DNA of 20,052 bases. Origin: an uncultured Mucilaginibacter sp. Lineage in GTDB: Bacteria; Bacteroidota; Bacteroidia; Sphingobacteriales; Sphingobacteriaceae. This document shows positions 8,768-16,716 of the stretch, piece after piece. The DNA is taken from contig NZ_CAMLOV010000101.1 of the NCBI RefSeq assembly GCF_946481715.1, forward strand, positions 1 to 20,052. Direction: 5' to 3'. The position numbers and the translations under genes are program-made. Position 1 is the first letter of the stretch, and each line of letters opens with the position of its first letter. A model generated the notes under the pieces. It saw only the letters and a program-made list of their open reading frames with translations. It did not search any database and was not told the origin of the DNA.

Positions 8768-11143
8768 ATGCAGATGACAAACGTATATAAGCAGGTGATA
8801 AAGAGTATGGTATATGTATTATGCCTTGCTGGCAATTGCTTTGCCCAAACTTTGCCGGCTGTACAGGAGGGCTTAAAAAATTATAGCCAAACTACCCTGC
8901 AGGAGAAGGTATTTGTACACACCGATAGGGCCACTTACATGACCGGCGAGATAATATGGTTTAAATTGTACACCGTTAATGCCGCAACCAATAAACCGCT
9001 AAACATGAGCAAGGTGGGTTATGTGGAAGTTTTGGATGCTAAGCAAAACGCCATTTTACAGGCAAAAATAACTATGAAAGACGGCAGCGGTGATGGGTCG
9101 TTTTATGTGCCGGTAACCGTGGGGAACGGCAACTACAGGTTGAGGGCATACACAAATTGGATGAAAAATTTTAGCCCTGCTTATTATTTCGAAAAAACGA
9201 TAACCATTATTAACCCGCAAATTATACCGGCTGCACCCGCAAAAAACAAAGCAGATGATGACGTTCGTTTCTTTCCGGAGGGTGGTAATCTGGTAGCCGG
9301 CTTGCCATGCAATGTAGCATTTAAGGCAACAGGCACCGATGGTAAAGGGGTGGATGTTAAAGGCGCAGTGATCGATCAAAAAAACGACACGGTAGCACGA
9401 TTTGCATCGTTAAAGTTTGGCATGGGGCATTTTATGTTTACCCCAGTATTAGGTTATACCTATAAGGCTGTTATCCGTACAAACGGCGGCAAGCCAACCG
9501 TAAGAGAGCTACCAGCAATAGCCGCCAGCGGCTATACCATGCAGTTAACCAATAATAACACAGGGCAGCTTAATATTAGCGTAAACAGCGGGAACAGTAC
9601 ATCTGAAACAGTTTATATTTTCGCGCATAGCAGGCAACAGATAAAGGCAGTTAAAGAAGCCATTTTAACAAATGGCCTGGCACAGTTCCAGTTAGATAAA
9701 AGCCAGTTGGATGAAGGGATATCGCATATAACTATTTTTAACGGCAGCAAGCAGCCTGTTTGCGAACGCCTTTACTTTAAAAAACCAGCGGCCAGCTTAA
9801 TTATTAACTCAGCACCCGGCATGCCGCAATACGGCTATCGTAAAAAAGTAAATATACCCGTATCTGCAAAGGGCATATCGGGCAAGCCCTTAAACGCCGA
9901 CGTTTCCATGTCGGTTTACCGGTTAGACGGGCTTCAGCCAGCTGATGCGGGCGACGATATCTTAAGTTATCTCTGGCTAAGTTCTGACCTGCAAGGAAAC
10001 GTGGAGTCGCCGGGTTATTATTTCACAAACAATACCGCCGAGGCAGACGAAGCTGCCGATAATTTGATGCTGACCCAGGGATGGCGCCGTTTTGAGTGGG
10101 CAAATGTTTTAAACAATAAAATGCCGGCATTTAGCTATGTGCCCGAAATACATGGACACATTGTAAGTGCTACCATTGCCGATAATGCAACAAACACACC
10201 GGCTAAGGGCATGCTGGCGTATTTAGCCGTGCCCGGAAAGCGGGTGCAACTTTTTGCCGCCAAGAGCGATTCGTTAGGCAGGCTGCTTTTCAATACAAAA
10301 AACTTGTATGGCACCGAACTGGTGGCGCAAACCAACACCCTGCGCGACAGCACTTACCACATCAATATTTCAAGCCCATTTTCCGGCCAATTCAGTCAAA
10401 CTGTTTTGCCCCCCTTTAGGCCAAAGCCCGATATGCTGGAAGCTATTGAGGCACGAAACGTAGAGATGCAGGTGCAAAATATTTATGCCGCCGATAAGAT
10501 AAGACAATTTTATAACCCACTTTCCGATAGCCTCGGGTTTTATACCAGCCCTGTAAAAACTTACCCGCTGGATAATTATACCCGCTTTACAACGATGGAG
10601 GAAGTATTGCGCGAGTACATTAGAGAAGTAAATGTAGTAAGGACAAAAAATAAATTCCGTATAAGGTTTATTGGCGAAAAAAGCTTTTTGTACGATCCTA
10701 TTGCCTTGGTTGACGGTATTCCGCTGTTTGATGGCGATAAAGTGATGGCAATAGACCCGCTGCTGATTAAACGGCTGGAAGTAATACCGCAACGATATTT
10801 TTACGGTCCCGCTACTTTGGAGGGCATATTAAGCTATACCAGTTACAAAGGCAACCAAGCGGGCGTGGAGATAGACCCGCATGCAATTGTTGTAGATTAT
10901 GAAGGGCTGCAAATGCAACGTGTCTTCTACTCCCCTGTTTATGATACCGACAACCAGGTAAACAGCCGGGTACCCGACTACCGTAACCTGCTGTTTTGGT
11001 CGCCGGGTGTAAAGGCAAACGGTACAGATCCCGTATCGTTTTACACATCAGACCAACCGGGTGTGTATGTTGGTATATTGCAGGGCATCACCGCCAACGG
11101 CGAAGCCGGCAGCGCGCAATTTACTTTCACCGTGAAACCGTAA
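8768..11143 (+). CDS. Secreted MG2-like protein with a TonB-plug-like C-terminal domain and no barrel
   Basis: This 791-residue protein begins with a signal peptide (cleavage near CFA-QT, residue 27). I chose the ATG at 8768, since an earlier in-frame Met at 8744 overlaps the preceding gene and spoils the signal peptide. Residues about 46-155 (KVFVHTDRATYMTGEIIWFK) resemble the MG2 macroglobulin-type beta domain. Several beta-rich segments follow. Residues about 600-695, including EEVLREYIREVNVVR and PIALVDGIPLFDGD, resemble a TonB-receptor plug, but no beta-barrel follows. The thioester motif CxEQ of true alpha-2-macroglobulins is absent, so protease trapping by thioester is unlikely. Similar MG2-plus-plug proteins are known only as family-level annotations in Bacteroidota. 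It closes the operon and probably works with the receptor at the envelope. The function is unknown. Confidence 0.82.
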   Translation: MQMTNVYKQVIKSMVYVLCLAGNCFAQTLPAVQEGLKNYSQTTLQEKVFVHTDRATYMTGEIIWFKLYTVNAATNKPLNMSKVGYVEVLDAKQNAILQAKITMKDGSGDGSFYVPVTVGNGNYRLRAYTNWMKNFSPAYYFEKTITIINPQIIPAAPAKNKADDDVRFFPEGGNLVAGLPCNVAFKATGTDGKGVDVKGAVIDQKNDTVARFASLKFGMGHFMFTPVLGYTYKAVIRTNGGKPTVRELPAIAASGYTMQLTNNNTGQLNISVNSGNSTSETVYIFAHSRQQIKAVKEAILTNGLAQFQLDKSQLDEGISHITIFNGSKQPVCERLYFKKPAASLIINSAPGMPQYGYRKKVNIPVSAKGISGKPLNADVSMSVYRLDGLQPADAGDDILSYLWLSSDLQGNVESPGYYFTNNTAEADEAADNLMLTQGWRRFEWANVLNNKMPAFSYVPEIHGHIVSATIADNATNTPAKGMLAYLAVPGKRVQLFAAKSDSLGRLLFNTKNLYGTELVAQTNTLRDSTYHINISSPFSGQFSQTVLPPFRPKPDMLEAIEARNVEMQVQNIYAADKIRQFYNPLSDSLGFYTSPVKTYPLDNYTRFTTMEEVLREYIREVNVVRTKNKFRIRFIGEKSFLYDPIALVDGIPLFDGDKVMAIDPLLIKRLEVIPQRYFYGPATLEGILSYTSYKGNQAGVEIDPHAIVVDYEGLQMQRVFYSPVYDTDNQVNSRVPDYRNLLFWSPGVKANGTDPVSFYTSDQPGVYVGILQGITANGEAGSAQFTFTVKP

Positions 11144-11218
11144 GTTACAGGCTGGCACAATTAATTTAGGGGTTCCTGGAAACGGGCTGGTTTTGGCTGT
11201 TATAAAATGCTTCGCTTT

Positions 11219-13891
11219 TTATTTAACTATAATTTTATAATAACCGGCCCCCAATTGATAATTTTCCGTTACCGGTTTATCGCCAAGGTAAGCTTTTTTG
11301 CCCCCCGAAAGATTAAGCCGCACCCGGGCCGTTGAATTAGCAGGTATAACCACATTGTATTCTATACCATCGCCGGTACGTTTCCATGAAGATACTATTT
11401 CTCCGTATGGCCCGGTATGTTTGGCCTCAAACTGGTTAAGATTGGGGACAAAATTGGGCTGTAATACCACGTTTTTAAAGCCGGGTTGCTGCTCGTCGGG
11501 CTTAATACCGCCTATGCCGCTGTACAGCCATGCGCCTATATTGCCAAACATAATATGATTAAGCGATATATCTGATTTTGCATCTATCTTCCAATTCTCA
11601 TATAACGTAGTAGCGCCGTTTACCATCCACCAACCCCAGGACGGGTACGTTTCCTGAGAGGCAATTTTATAGGCGACATCCGGGTAGCCATTATCGCTCA
11701 ATGCACCTAAAATAGCTTTGCCTCCAAGTATCCCCACATCTAAGTGGAAATTATCTGCCGCCACCCTTTGGGCCAAGCGGGCGGCTATTTTGCTTTTAAA
11801 TTGATCCGGCACCAAACCCCAGTAAAGCGGTACAGCCAGTTCGGTTTGCAGGCCCTTGTTGTAATTGCCGGTTTGCACGTTCAGGTATTTGGCGTTAAAC
11901 GCCGCCTTTATTTTATTTGCCAGGGCTGTGTATTTAGCAACGTCTTCGGTTTTACCCAATATTTTGGCTGCCTTAGCGGCGATGGTAACATCGGCAAAAT
12001 AGTATGCCGTAGAGGTCATCTCTACCGGTGAGACCGATTTTACCGGCACCCAATCGCCCAGTCCCCAGCTGGTAAGGCCCGTTGGGTATAGGTCGTTTAT
12101 ATGATTTACGTAACGGGTGATATTTTCATAATTATCGGCCAGTATTTTGGTATCGCCATAAAACAGGTACACATTCCAGGGGATGAGGGCTATTGTACTG
12201 GTCCAATCTGGCCCGTTTCCCCACTCGTAACCCCAGCCTGCCGTTGGTATGATGGAAGGCAAGGTGCCGTTTGGCTGCTGCTCGTCTCGGTGGTCGGCCA
12301 TCCATTTTTCGTAAACGGTGATGCCATCAAAGTTGTATAAGCCCGTCTCTGCTGCAATATGTGCATCGCCTGTCCAGCCGTTTTTCTCGCGCTGCGGGCA
12401 ATCTGTAGGATAGCCAAAAAGGTTGCTCAGGTATGAATTATTTGTAGCGTACCATATTTTGTTGACAGTGGGATTAGAAGTAGTCACATTGCCTATTGGT
12501 GGCACATCGCTGTGCATAAAATACCCTGTTAAGCTGGTGGCGGACAGTTCGACCGGTTCACTGCTGGTAACCTCCACATATTGAAAGCCTTTATAGTTGA
12601 ATTTTGGCATAAAAGTTTCCTCGCCCTTGCCACTAAGTATAAATATATCTACTTGGAAAGGGTCTTTATCATCGGTAGGGCGGTAATGGATATCGATATT
12701 GGATAAGTCTACATGGCCATCTTTGTAAAGGCGCTCGCCATGCTTTAAGCGGATAATAGTACCCTCTTTACCGCTCACCGTTATTTTGCTTACACCGGAA
12801 ATGTTGCGCCCGAGATCGAACACGTAATCTTTACCGTCGAATTTATTCATTGTTTTTGTGGAGATCTCCTCCACATTGCGCACCGGATGCATGGCCTGCG
12901 CCACAAGGTGTTGCGATGGCGCAGGGCGGTTAAATGCGGGCTTCCATTTCTTATCATCAAAGTTAATGGTATTCCATCCGGGTTGTTCCAGCCTTGCATC
13001 GTAATGTTCGGCAGTGTAAATGCTGTTTAATGTAATGGGGCTAAAGCTGGTTTTCCAATGTTCGCCGGAGCTAATGGTTTCGAAGGTGCCGTCTTCGTAT
13101 GTGATGCGCAAGTCCATGCAAAAAGCCGGGCGGTTGCGCCAGGAGGCAAAATGGAAATTCCATACGGCGGTGCTTTGATGGTTGTACCAGCCGTTGCCCA
13201 GCAATACCCCTATCGCATTTTTGCCCGCCATTATATTAGCAGTAACATCATAGGTAACATACAGAGTGCGCCTGTCGAACCGGGTGTACATGGGATCGAG
13301 CCGGTGGTTACCTATTTTTTCGCCGTTGATGTATAACTCGTACAAAACTGCCGCGGCAATATAAGCCCTTGCCGATTTTATTTTTTTACTGGTACCAAAT
13401 GCAGTACGAAAGTACGGGGCGGGTTTAACTGTGTAATTTTCATCATCGCTTATCCACATGCCTTTCCAGTTAGTCATTTTCATCACGCCGGTTTCAAAGC
13501 TATTAATGGCAGATGGCGCGGCTTTTTTGCCATCCTTATCCCATATATCCACCCTCCAAAAATATTTGGTGTAGGGTTGCAGAGCTTTACCCTGGTAGGT
13601 TGCCAATATAGTTGAAGAGGCTACTTTTGCAGTTGCCCAGTCGGCTCCTGCCCCATGGCTCACCGCTGCCGAATCTGTACCTACAAAAACCTGGTAGGCG
13701 GTTTGTTTTGCACCGGACCTGGTATCATCCAGCATCCAGGTGAAGCGGGGGTGTGTGGCATCCAAACCGATCGGGTTAACGAGATATTCGGTGCGCAGGT
13801 TAACAGGCTTTACCACCATAGCATTTGCGCTAAATGAGCAAGCGACAACGCTTACCAAAGCTAAAACGAATTGAATCTTTTTACTTACCAT
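11219..13891 (-). CDS. Secreted alpha-L-rhamnosidase, glycoside hydrolase family 78
   Basis: This inverting enzyme cleaves terminal alpha-L-rhamnose from plant or microbial glycans or from flavonoid glycosides. The 890-residue form starts at the ATG at 13891, giving MVSKK and a good signal sequence. A further upstream Met at 13918 adds only a poor extension. The signal has a possible lipobox (VVAC, Cys18) and also an Ala-Asn-Ala Sec site, so it may be a lipoprotein. Domains run N-terminal beta sandwiches, the concanavalin-like Bac_rhamnosid domain, the (alpha/alpha)6 barrel and a C-terminal beta domain (about 800-890). DCPQREKNGWTGD starts at residue 497, and its Glu502 is the candidate general acid. 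TTLYENW supplies the candidate general base, Glu765. It is a lone gene, convergent with the envelope operon, with its own promoter-operator region upstream. Confidence 0.93.
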   Translation of the reverse strand: MVSKKIQFVLALVSVVACSFSANAMVVKPVNLRTEYLVNPIGLDATHPRFTWMLDDTRSGAKQTAYQVFVGTDSAAVSHGAGADWATAKVASSTILATYQGKALQPYTKYFWRVDIWDKDGKKAAPSAINSFETGVMKMTNWKGMWISDDENYTVKPAPYFRTAFGTSKKIKSARAYIAAAVLYELYINGEKIGNHRLDPMYTRFDRRTLYVTYDVTANIMAGKNAIGVLLGNGWYNHQSTAVWNFHFASWRNRPAFCMDLRITYEDGTFETISSGEHWKTSFSPITLNSIYTAEHYDARLEQPGWNTINFDDKKWKPAFNRPAPSQHLVAQAMHPVRNVEEISTKTMNKFDGKDYVFDLGRNISGVSKITVSGKEGTIIRLKHGERLYKDGHVDLSNIDIHYRPTDDKDPFQVDIFILSGKGEETFMPKFNYKGFQYVEVTSSEPVELSATSLTGYFMHSDVPPIGNVTTSNPTVNKIWYATNNSYLSNLFGYPTDCPQREKNGWTGDAHIAAETGLYNFDGITVYEKWMADHRDEQQPNGTLPSIIPTAGWGYEWGNGPDWTSTIALIPWNVYLFYGDTKILADNYENITRYVNHINDLYPTGLTSWGLGDWVPVKSVSPVEMTSTAYYFADVTIAAKAAKILGKTEDVAKYTALANKIKAAFNAKYLNVQTGNYNKGLQTELAVPLYWGLVPDQFKSKIAARLAQRVAADNFHLDVGILGGKAILGALSDNGYPDVAYKIASQETYPSWGWWMVNGATTLYENWKIDAKSDISLNHIMFGNIGAWLYSGIGGIKPDEQQPGFKNVVLQPNFVPNLNQFEAKHTGPYGEIVSSWKRTGDGIEYNVVIPANSTARVRLNLSGGKKAYLGDKPVTENYQLGAGYYKIIVK

Positions 13892-13954
13892 ATACTTCAA
13901 TATAACACTGCCCGGCAACCAGTTTCCTAACGCAGCGTTTGGGCTGAATTTATT

Positions 13955-13990
13955 AAAACTTATTGGGGTTGATATCGCGATACCAACAAA
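13955..13990 (-). promoter_or_regulatory. Candidate promoter of the rhamnosidase gene
   Basis: Read on the - strand, TAAGTTTT (13955-13962) matches seven of the eight positions of the Bacteroidota -7 box TAnnTTTG, differing only at the final G. A TTTGTTGG segment (13983-13990) supplies a -33-like TTG about 21 bases upstream, which is the usual spacing. The pair lies about 65 bases before the chosen start codon at 13891. A palindrome overlaps the -33 box (see the next entry), which is how a repressor site would be placed. The match is to a consensus only, so it needs a mapped 5' end. Confidence 0.45.
13968..13987. promoter_or_regulatory. 20-bp near-perfect palindrome, candidate operator
   Basis: The 20 bases GTTGATATCGCGATACCAAC form an inverted repeat with a perfect 10-bp core, TATCGCGATA (13973-13982). 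Only one base pair is mismatched across the whole length (A13972 against C13983). A central CG with two-fold symmetry is typical of operators bound by dimeric LacI- or GntR-type regulators, although AraC-type sites are also common near rhamnose genes. It overlaps the -33 part of the candidate rhamnosidase promoter and lies upstream of only that gene. No regulator gene is in the window. I saw no second copy near the fucose genes, but the search was by eye. Confidence 0.5.
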
Positions 13991-14030
13991 AAATGAAGGG
14001 CATATTGGTTTGGACGAAAAGTAAAAATAA

Positions 14031-14321
14031 TATCCAATACAACTGTCCTTTACCGTGCTGACTTACGATATGGATTATGCGCAGGAGCTAAAGTAGGTGA
14101 ACGATTGGGAAATACACAATTTTCTCTGCACTGCTGCATTGGAATTTAACGCAGCCCACCGTAAAGCTCATAGCTTTGTTTATGCTTCGAGAATAGCAGA
14201 TGATGTCTTAAAACTTTAGCTTAAGATATTATATGCGAAACAAGCGGCCGCACAATTAAAAAAAAGGGACATACCAACTATCCTCGGAATGGAAGGCAAA
14301 AGGTTTTATGATTCTTTGTAA
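14031..14321 (+). pseudogene. Degenerate reading frame with two in-frame TAG stops
   Basis: One + strand frame stays protein-like for 97 codons and is interrupted only by TAG at 14094-14096 and 14217-14219 before a TAA at 14319-14321. Between the stops it reads with ordinary amino-acid composition, for example EFNAAHRKAHSFVYASRIAD and, after the second stop, RDIPTILGMEGKRFYDSL. I do not recognise the family. A second + strand frame over part of the same stretch (VLYRADLRYGLCAGAKVGER) also looks plausible, so chance is a real possibility. This sits in the 478-base gap between the rhamnosidase start and the end of the phosphodiesterase gene. Apart from the promoter and palindrome, I see nothing else in that gap. 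Confidence 0.28.
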
Positions 14322-14369
14322 ATTCCATTTTGAACTGCTCCAAATAATGCCTTACACCAGCGGGTTATT

Positions 14370-15263
14370 TTAATACAAGTTTGGATAATCGGAGATTATG
14401 CCATCAACACCAAACTCCTTCAGCTTGTCTATATCTTCGATGGTGTTTACCGTCCATGGCAGTACTTTTATATGGCTATCATGGCAGCTTTTTACAAAAT
14501 CAGCATCCACTATTTTGTAGTTTGGGCTGATAATGAATGGCATAAATCCAAGCTCTTTGATATACTCCGCAGCCTCAGCTTTTTTCTGCACCAGGTATGA
14601 GGTACGCACCTTAGGGTACTTTTGGTGGATGATCTGTATAGTGCGCTTATCAAAAGATTGTACCACTACAAAGGGTGTAATTTTTTTCTTCTCAATCACA
14701 GCCATCAGTAGTTTCACAAACTCTTCGGGGCCCGGGTTGTAAATGCCATCGCCTTCGGGAGCGCACTTGGTTTCGATGTTGTAATATAATTGTGGCCTGT
14801 GCTTTTCCTTCGCGTAAGCCTGTACCGAATCTATCAATTCGGCAAGCAGCGGCATGTATGTTTTTATCTTCTTTTGCTGCGCGAATGCTTTGTAAAACTT
14901 GCTGCCCACGTCATACTTTTTTAGTTCGGCGTAGGGCATTTTATAGAGGATGAGTTGTTTAGCCTCTTCGGCACTTATCGCTTCGCCCTCTGGCGTAAGG
15001 CTGAACAGCGGGTTGATATACTCATCGTGCGAGAGCACCACCTGCCCGTCGGCTGTGATGTGGGTATCCATCTCCAGCGTGGTAACACCCAGGCCGATGG
15101 CGTTCTTCATGGCCGGGATGGTATTCTCGGGCATCAGTCCGCGGCCGCCGCGGTGCGCTTCGGTACTAAATGCCGGGTAAGGTACTTCTGCCATTTTAAA
15201 AATGGTAAAGCCCGATGATATTACGAGGCTTATACCTAACGCAATTAAGAGTTTATTTTGCAT
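14370..15263 (-). CDS. Glycerophosphodiester phosphodiesterase, exported
   Basis: This enzyme hydrolyses glycerophosphodiesters (deacylated phospholipids or related polymers) to glycerol-3-phosphate and an alcohol, using a divalent metal. The 297-residue protein has an N-terminal hydrophobic segment (about 5-23), so it is exported or anchored with the active site in the periplasm. The GDPD signature is clear: His38-Arg39 (HRGG), PENT at 45-48, Glu64 and Asp66 (LEMDTHITADG), and His79-Asp80. A later IETK supplies another metal-site Glu near residue 169, and VLPWTVN with DGIISDYP closes the barrel. Its ATG lies inside the last codons of the phosphoesterase gene (11-base overlap), so the two are translationally coupled and probably act in turn on the same phosphorylated substrate. 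No clear terminator follows it. Confidence 0.92.
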   Translation of the reverse strand: MQNKLLIALGISLVISSGFTIFKMAEVPYPAFSTEAHRGGRGLMPENTIPAMKNAIGLGVTTLEMDTHITADGQVVLSHDEYINPLFSLTPEGEAISAEEAKQLILYKMPYAELKKYDVGSKFYKAFAQQKKIKTYMPLLAELIDSVQAYAKEKHRPQLYYNIETKCAPEGDGIYNPGPEEFVKLLMAVIEKKKITPFVVVQSFDKRTIQIIHQKYPKVRTSYLVQKKAEAAEYIKELGFMPFIISPNYKIVDADFVKSCHDSHIKVLPWTVNTIEDIDKLKEFGVDGIISDYPNLY

Positions 15264-16667
15264 CTACTTCGCTTGAATATTTATTGCCAAACCTATCTGT
15301 TACTTCCACCTGAACCTTCTTTACTGATGGGTCGAAATGGGTAATAAAAAGGTGATCGGTTTGTACCGGCTCTACAAAATGCCTGCCTGCGGGCAGCTGG
15401 TCGCCTTTATACAGGGTAACCGATAGTGGGTCGTAACCGGTTTCTTTAGGCAATACGCCCATCGGCTTATCATCCAGCAGGTATTCTACCTTCCAATCGG
15501 GGTCGTAATTCCAAACATTGGCTATCAGGCGCATCTGGTTGGTCAACTTCTCCACATACAAACTTAGCTGATTTTCCACCGTCAAACCAGTAGATTTATA
15601 ATACCATTTTATTATCGTACCGTTAACTTCATACACGGCGTAACCGCGCGGCGTACCGTCGCCGCAGATAGGGCCCGTCCACCAGCCGCCGCAAACCGTT
15701 CCATGGTTATGCTCAAATACGCCGTTACTTAGGTTATTGGCATTGTAATGGGTATGGCCCGACATGATGTGTACATTCTTATATCCCTCTAACAAAGCAT
15801 AAAAATCCTTATTGTTCTTCACCTGGTTATATACAGGTATATGCAGGTTAATAATGAGCAACGCATTCTTGTCCACGTATTGCAGGTCCTTTGCCAGCCA
15901 GCCCAGCTGGTCTTCGGTAATGTAGCCATCGTACTCGCGCTCGTTGCCCAGGTAACGCACATCGTCCATCACCACGTAGTGCGCCTTACCGCGGTTGAAG
16001 GAGTAATAGGTAGGGCCGTAAACTTTTTTAAAGGTAACGTCGGAGGTTTCGTCCCCTCCCATGCGATAATCCATATCGTGGTTGCCAAGCGCCTGGAAGA
16101 ACGGGATGCCCATTTTGCCACCGCGGCATTGTAATCGGGGAACAATTCGTGGTTATCCCAAACAATATCACCAACACAAATGCCGTGTACCAACGCATCT
16201 TTACCCAATGATTTTATAGTTTCAATGGTATCAGGGACAGAGGTATCCATCATCTGTTGTACATCCTTTTTGTTTTTCACCTGCGGGTCTGCCCAGATTA
16301 TGAAATGGTGGTTGTCATCATTCCGTTTCAGCGGTTGCAACTTAAAATCGAAACTGTTTTTGTTACCGATATTTTCGTACTGGCGGGCAACATTATAATC
16401 GGTTTTAAATTCGTAGCCTGCTGGCGTACTCATAAAAATGCAGCCTGCCTTCGTATTCGACGTTAGCGAGTACTTCCCTTTAGCATCGGTCAATACTACC
16501 GAATACCCATCAGAAATGGCCACGTTTGCCAGGCCTTTTTTCCCGTCGGTAACTTTGCCGGTAATAGTTTCTACGGTGCCAAGCGGTGAGAGCGCATTTG
16601 CTTTAAGTGCTATAAAGGCGCTCCCGGTTAAAAGCCCAACGCTTTGTATAAAATTCCTTCTGTTCAT
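15253..16667 (-). pseudogene. Tat-type calcineurin-like phosphoesterase, broken by a one-base frameshift
   Basis: Restored, this is a metallophosphoesterase of about 470 residues. The N-terminus MNRRNFIQ plus a hydrophobic stretch is a Tat-type signal, so it is exported folded. An N-terminal beta domain (about 35-112) precedes the catalytic core, which has ADPQ (127-129), GDIVWDN (166-172), then GNHDMD, LIINLHIP and GHTH. A C-terminal beta domain follows. The frame is lost after residue 185 (NAAVAK): the 5' frame runs on to a false end at 15969, while the rest of the enzyme continues in the -1 frame from 16113 to 15253. The join lies in a run of four A on the coding strand (16113-16116), where five would restore the frame. 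GNHD is beyond the break, so the truncated product would be inactive. The start at 16667 is preferred because the upstream Met at 16685 lies inside the terminator hairpin. Confidence 0.8.
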
Positions 16668-16676
16668 GTTTTGCAT

Positions 16677-16710
16677 AAAAAGCAAGCCGGTATTTTCAAC
16701 ACCGGCTTGC
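16677..16710 (-). terminator. Intrinsic terminator after the DUF5689 gene
   Basis: On the - strand a perfect 10-bp stem, GCAAGCCGGT pairing with ACCGGCTTGC (16701-16710 and 16682-16691), closes a 9-base loop and is followed by five T (16677-16681). This is a strong rho-independent terminator for transcripts coming through SusC, SusD and DUF5689. It starts 6 bases after the DUF5689 stop and ends only about 10 bases before the phosphoesterase start codon. Any transcription of the two phosphatase genes from upstream must read through it, which would lower their output relative to the SusCD part. Confidence 0.85.
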
Positions 16711-16716
16711 AGGTAA

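Noticed and set aside
11202..11222. AT-rich 21-base near-palindrome around ATGCTTCGC in the convergent gap, a possible two-way terminator
   Set aside because: Only two GC pairs, one mismatch and a three-base loop make the hairpin weak. It also overlaps the rhamnosidase stop codon.
13968..13987. Palindrome as part of a repeat array or attachment site
   Set aside because: Only one copy was seen by eye and no integrase or repeated unit is nearby, so an operator is the simpler reading.
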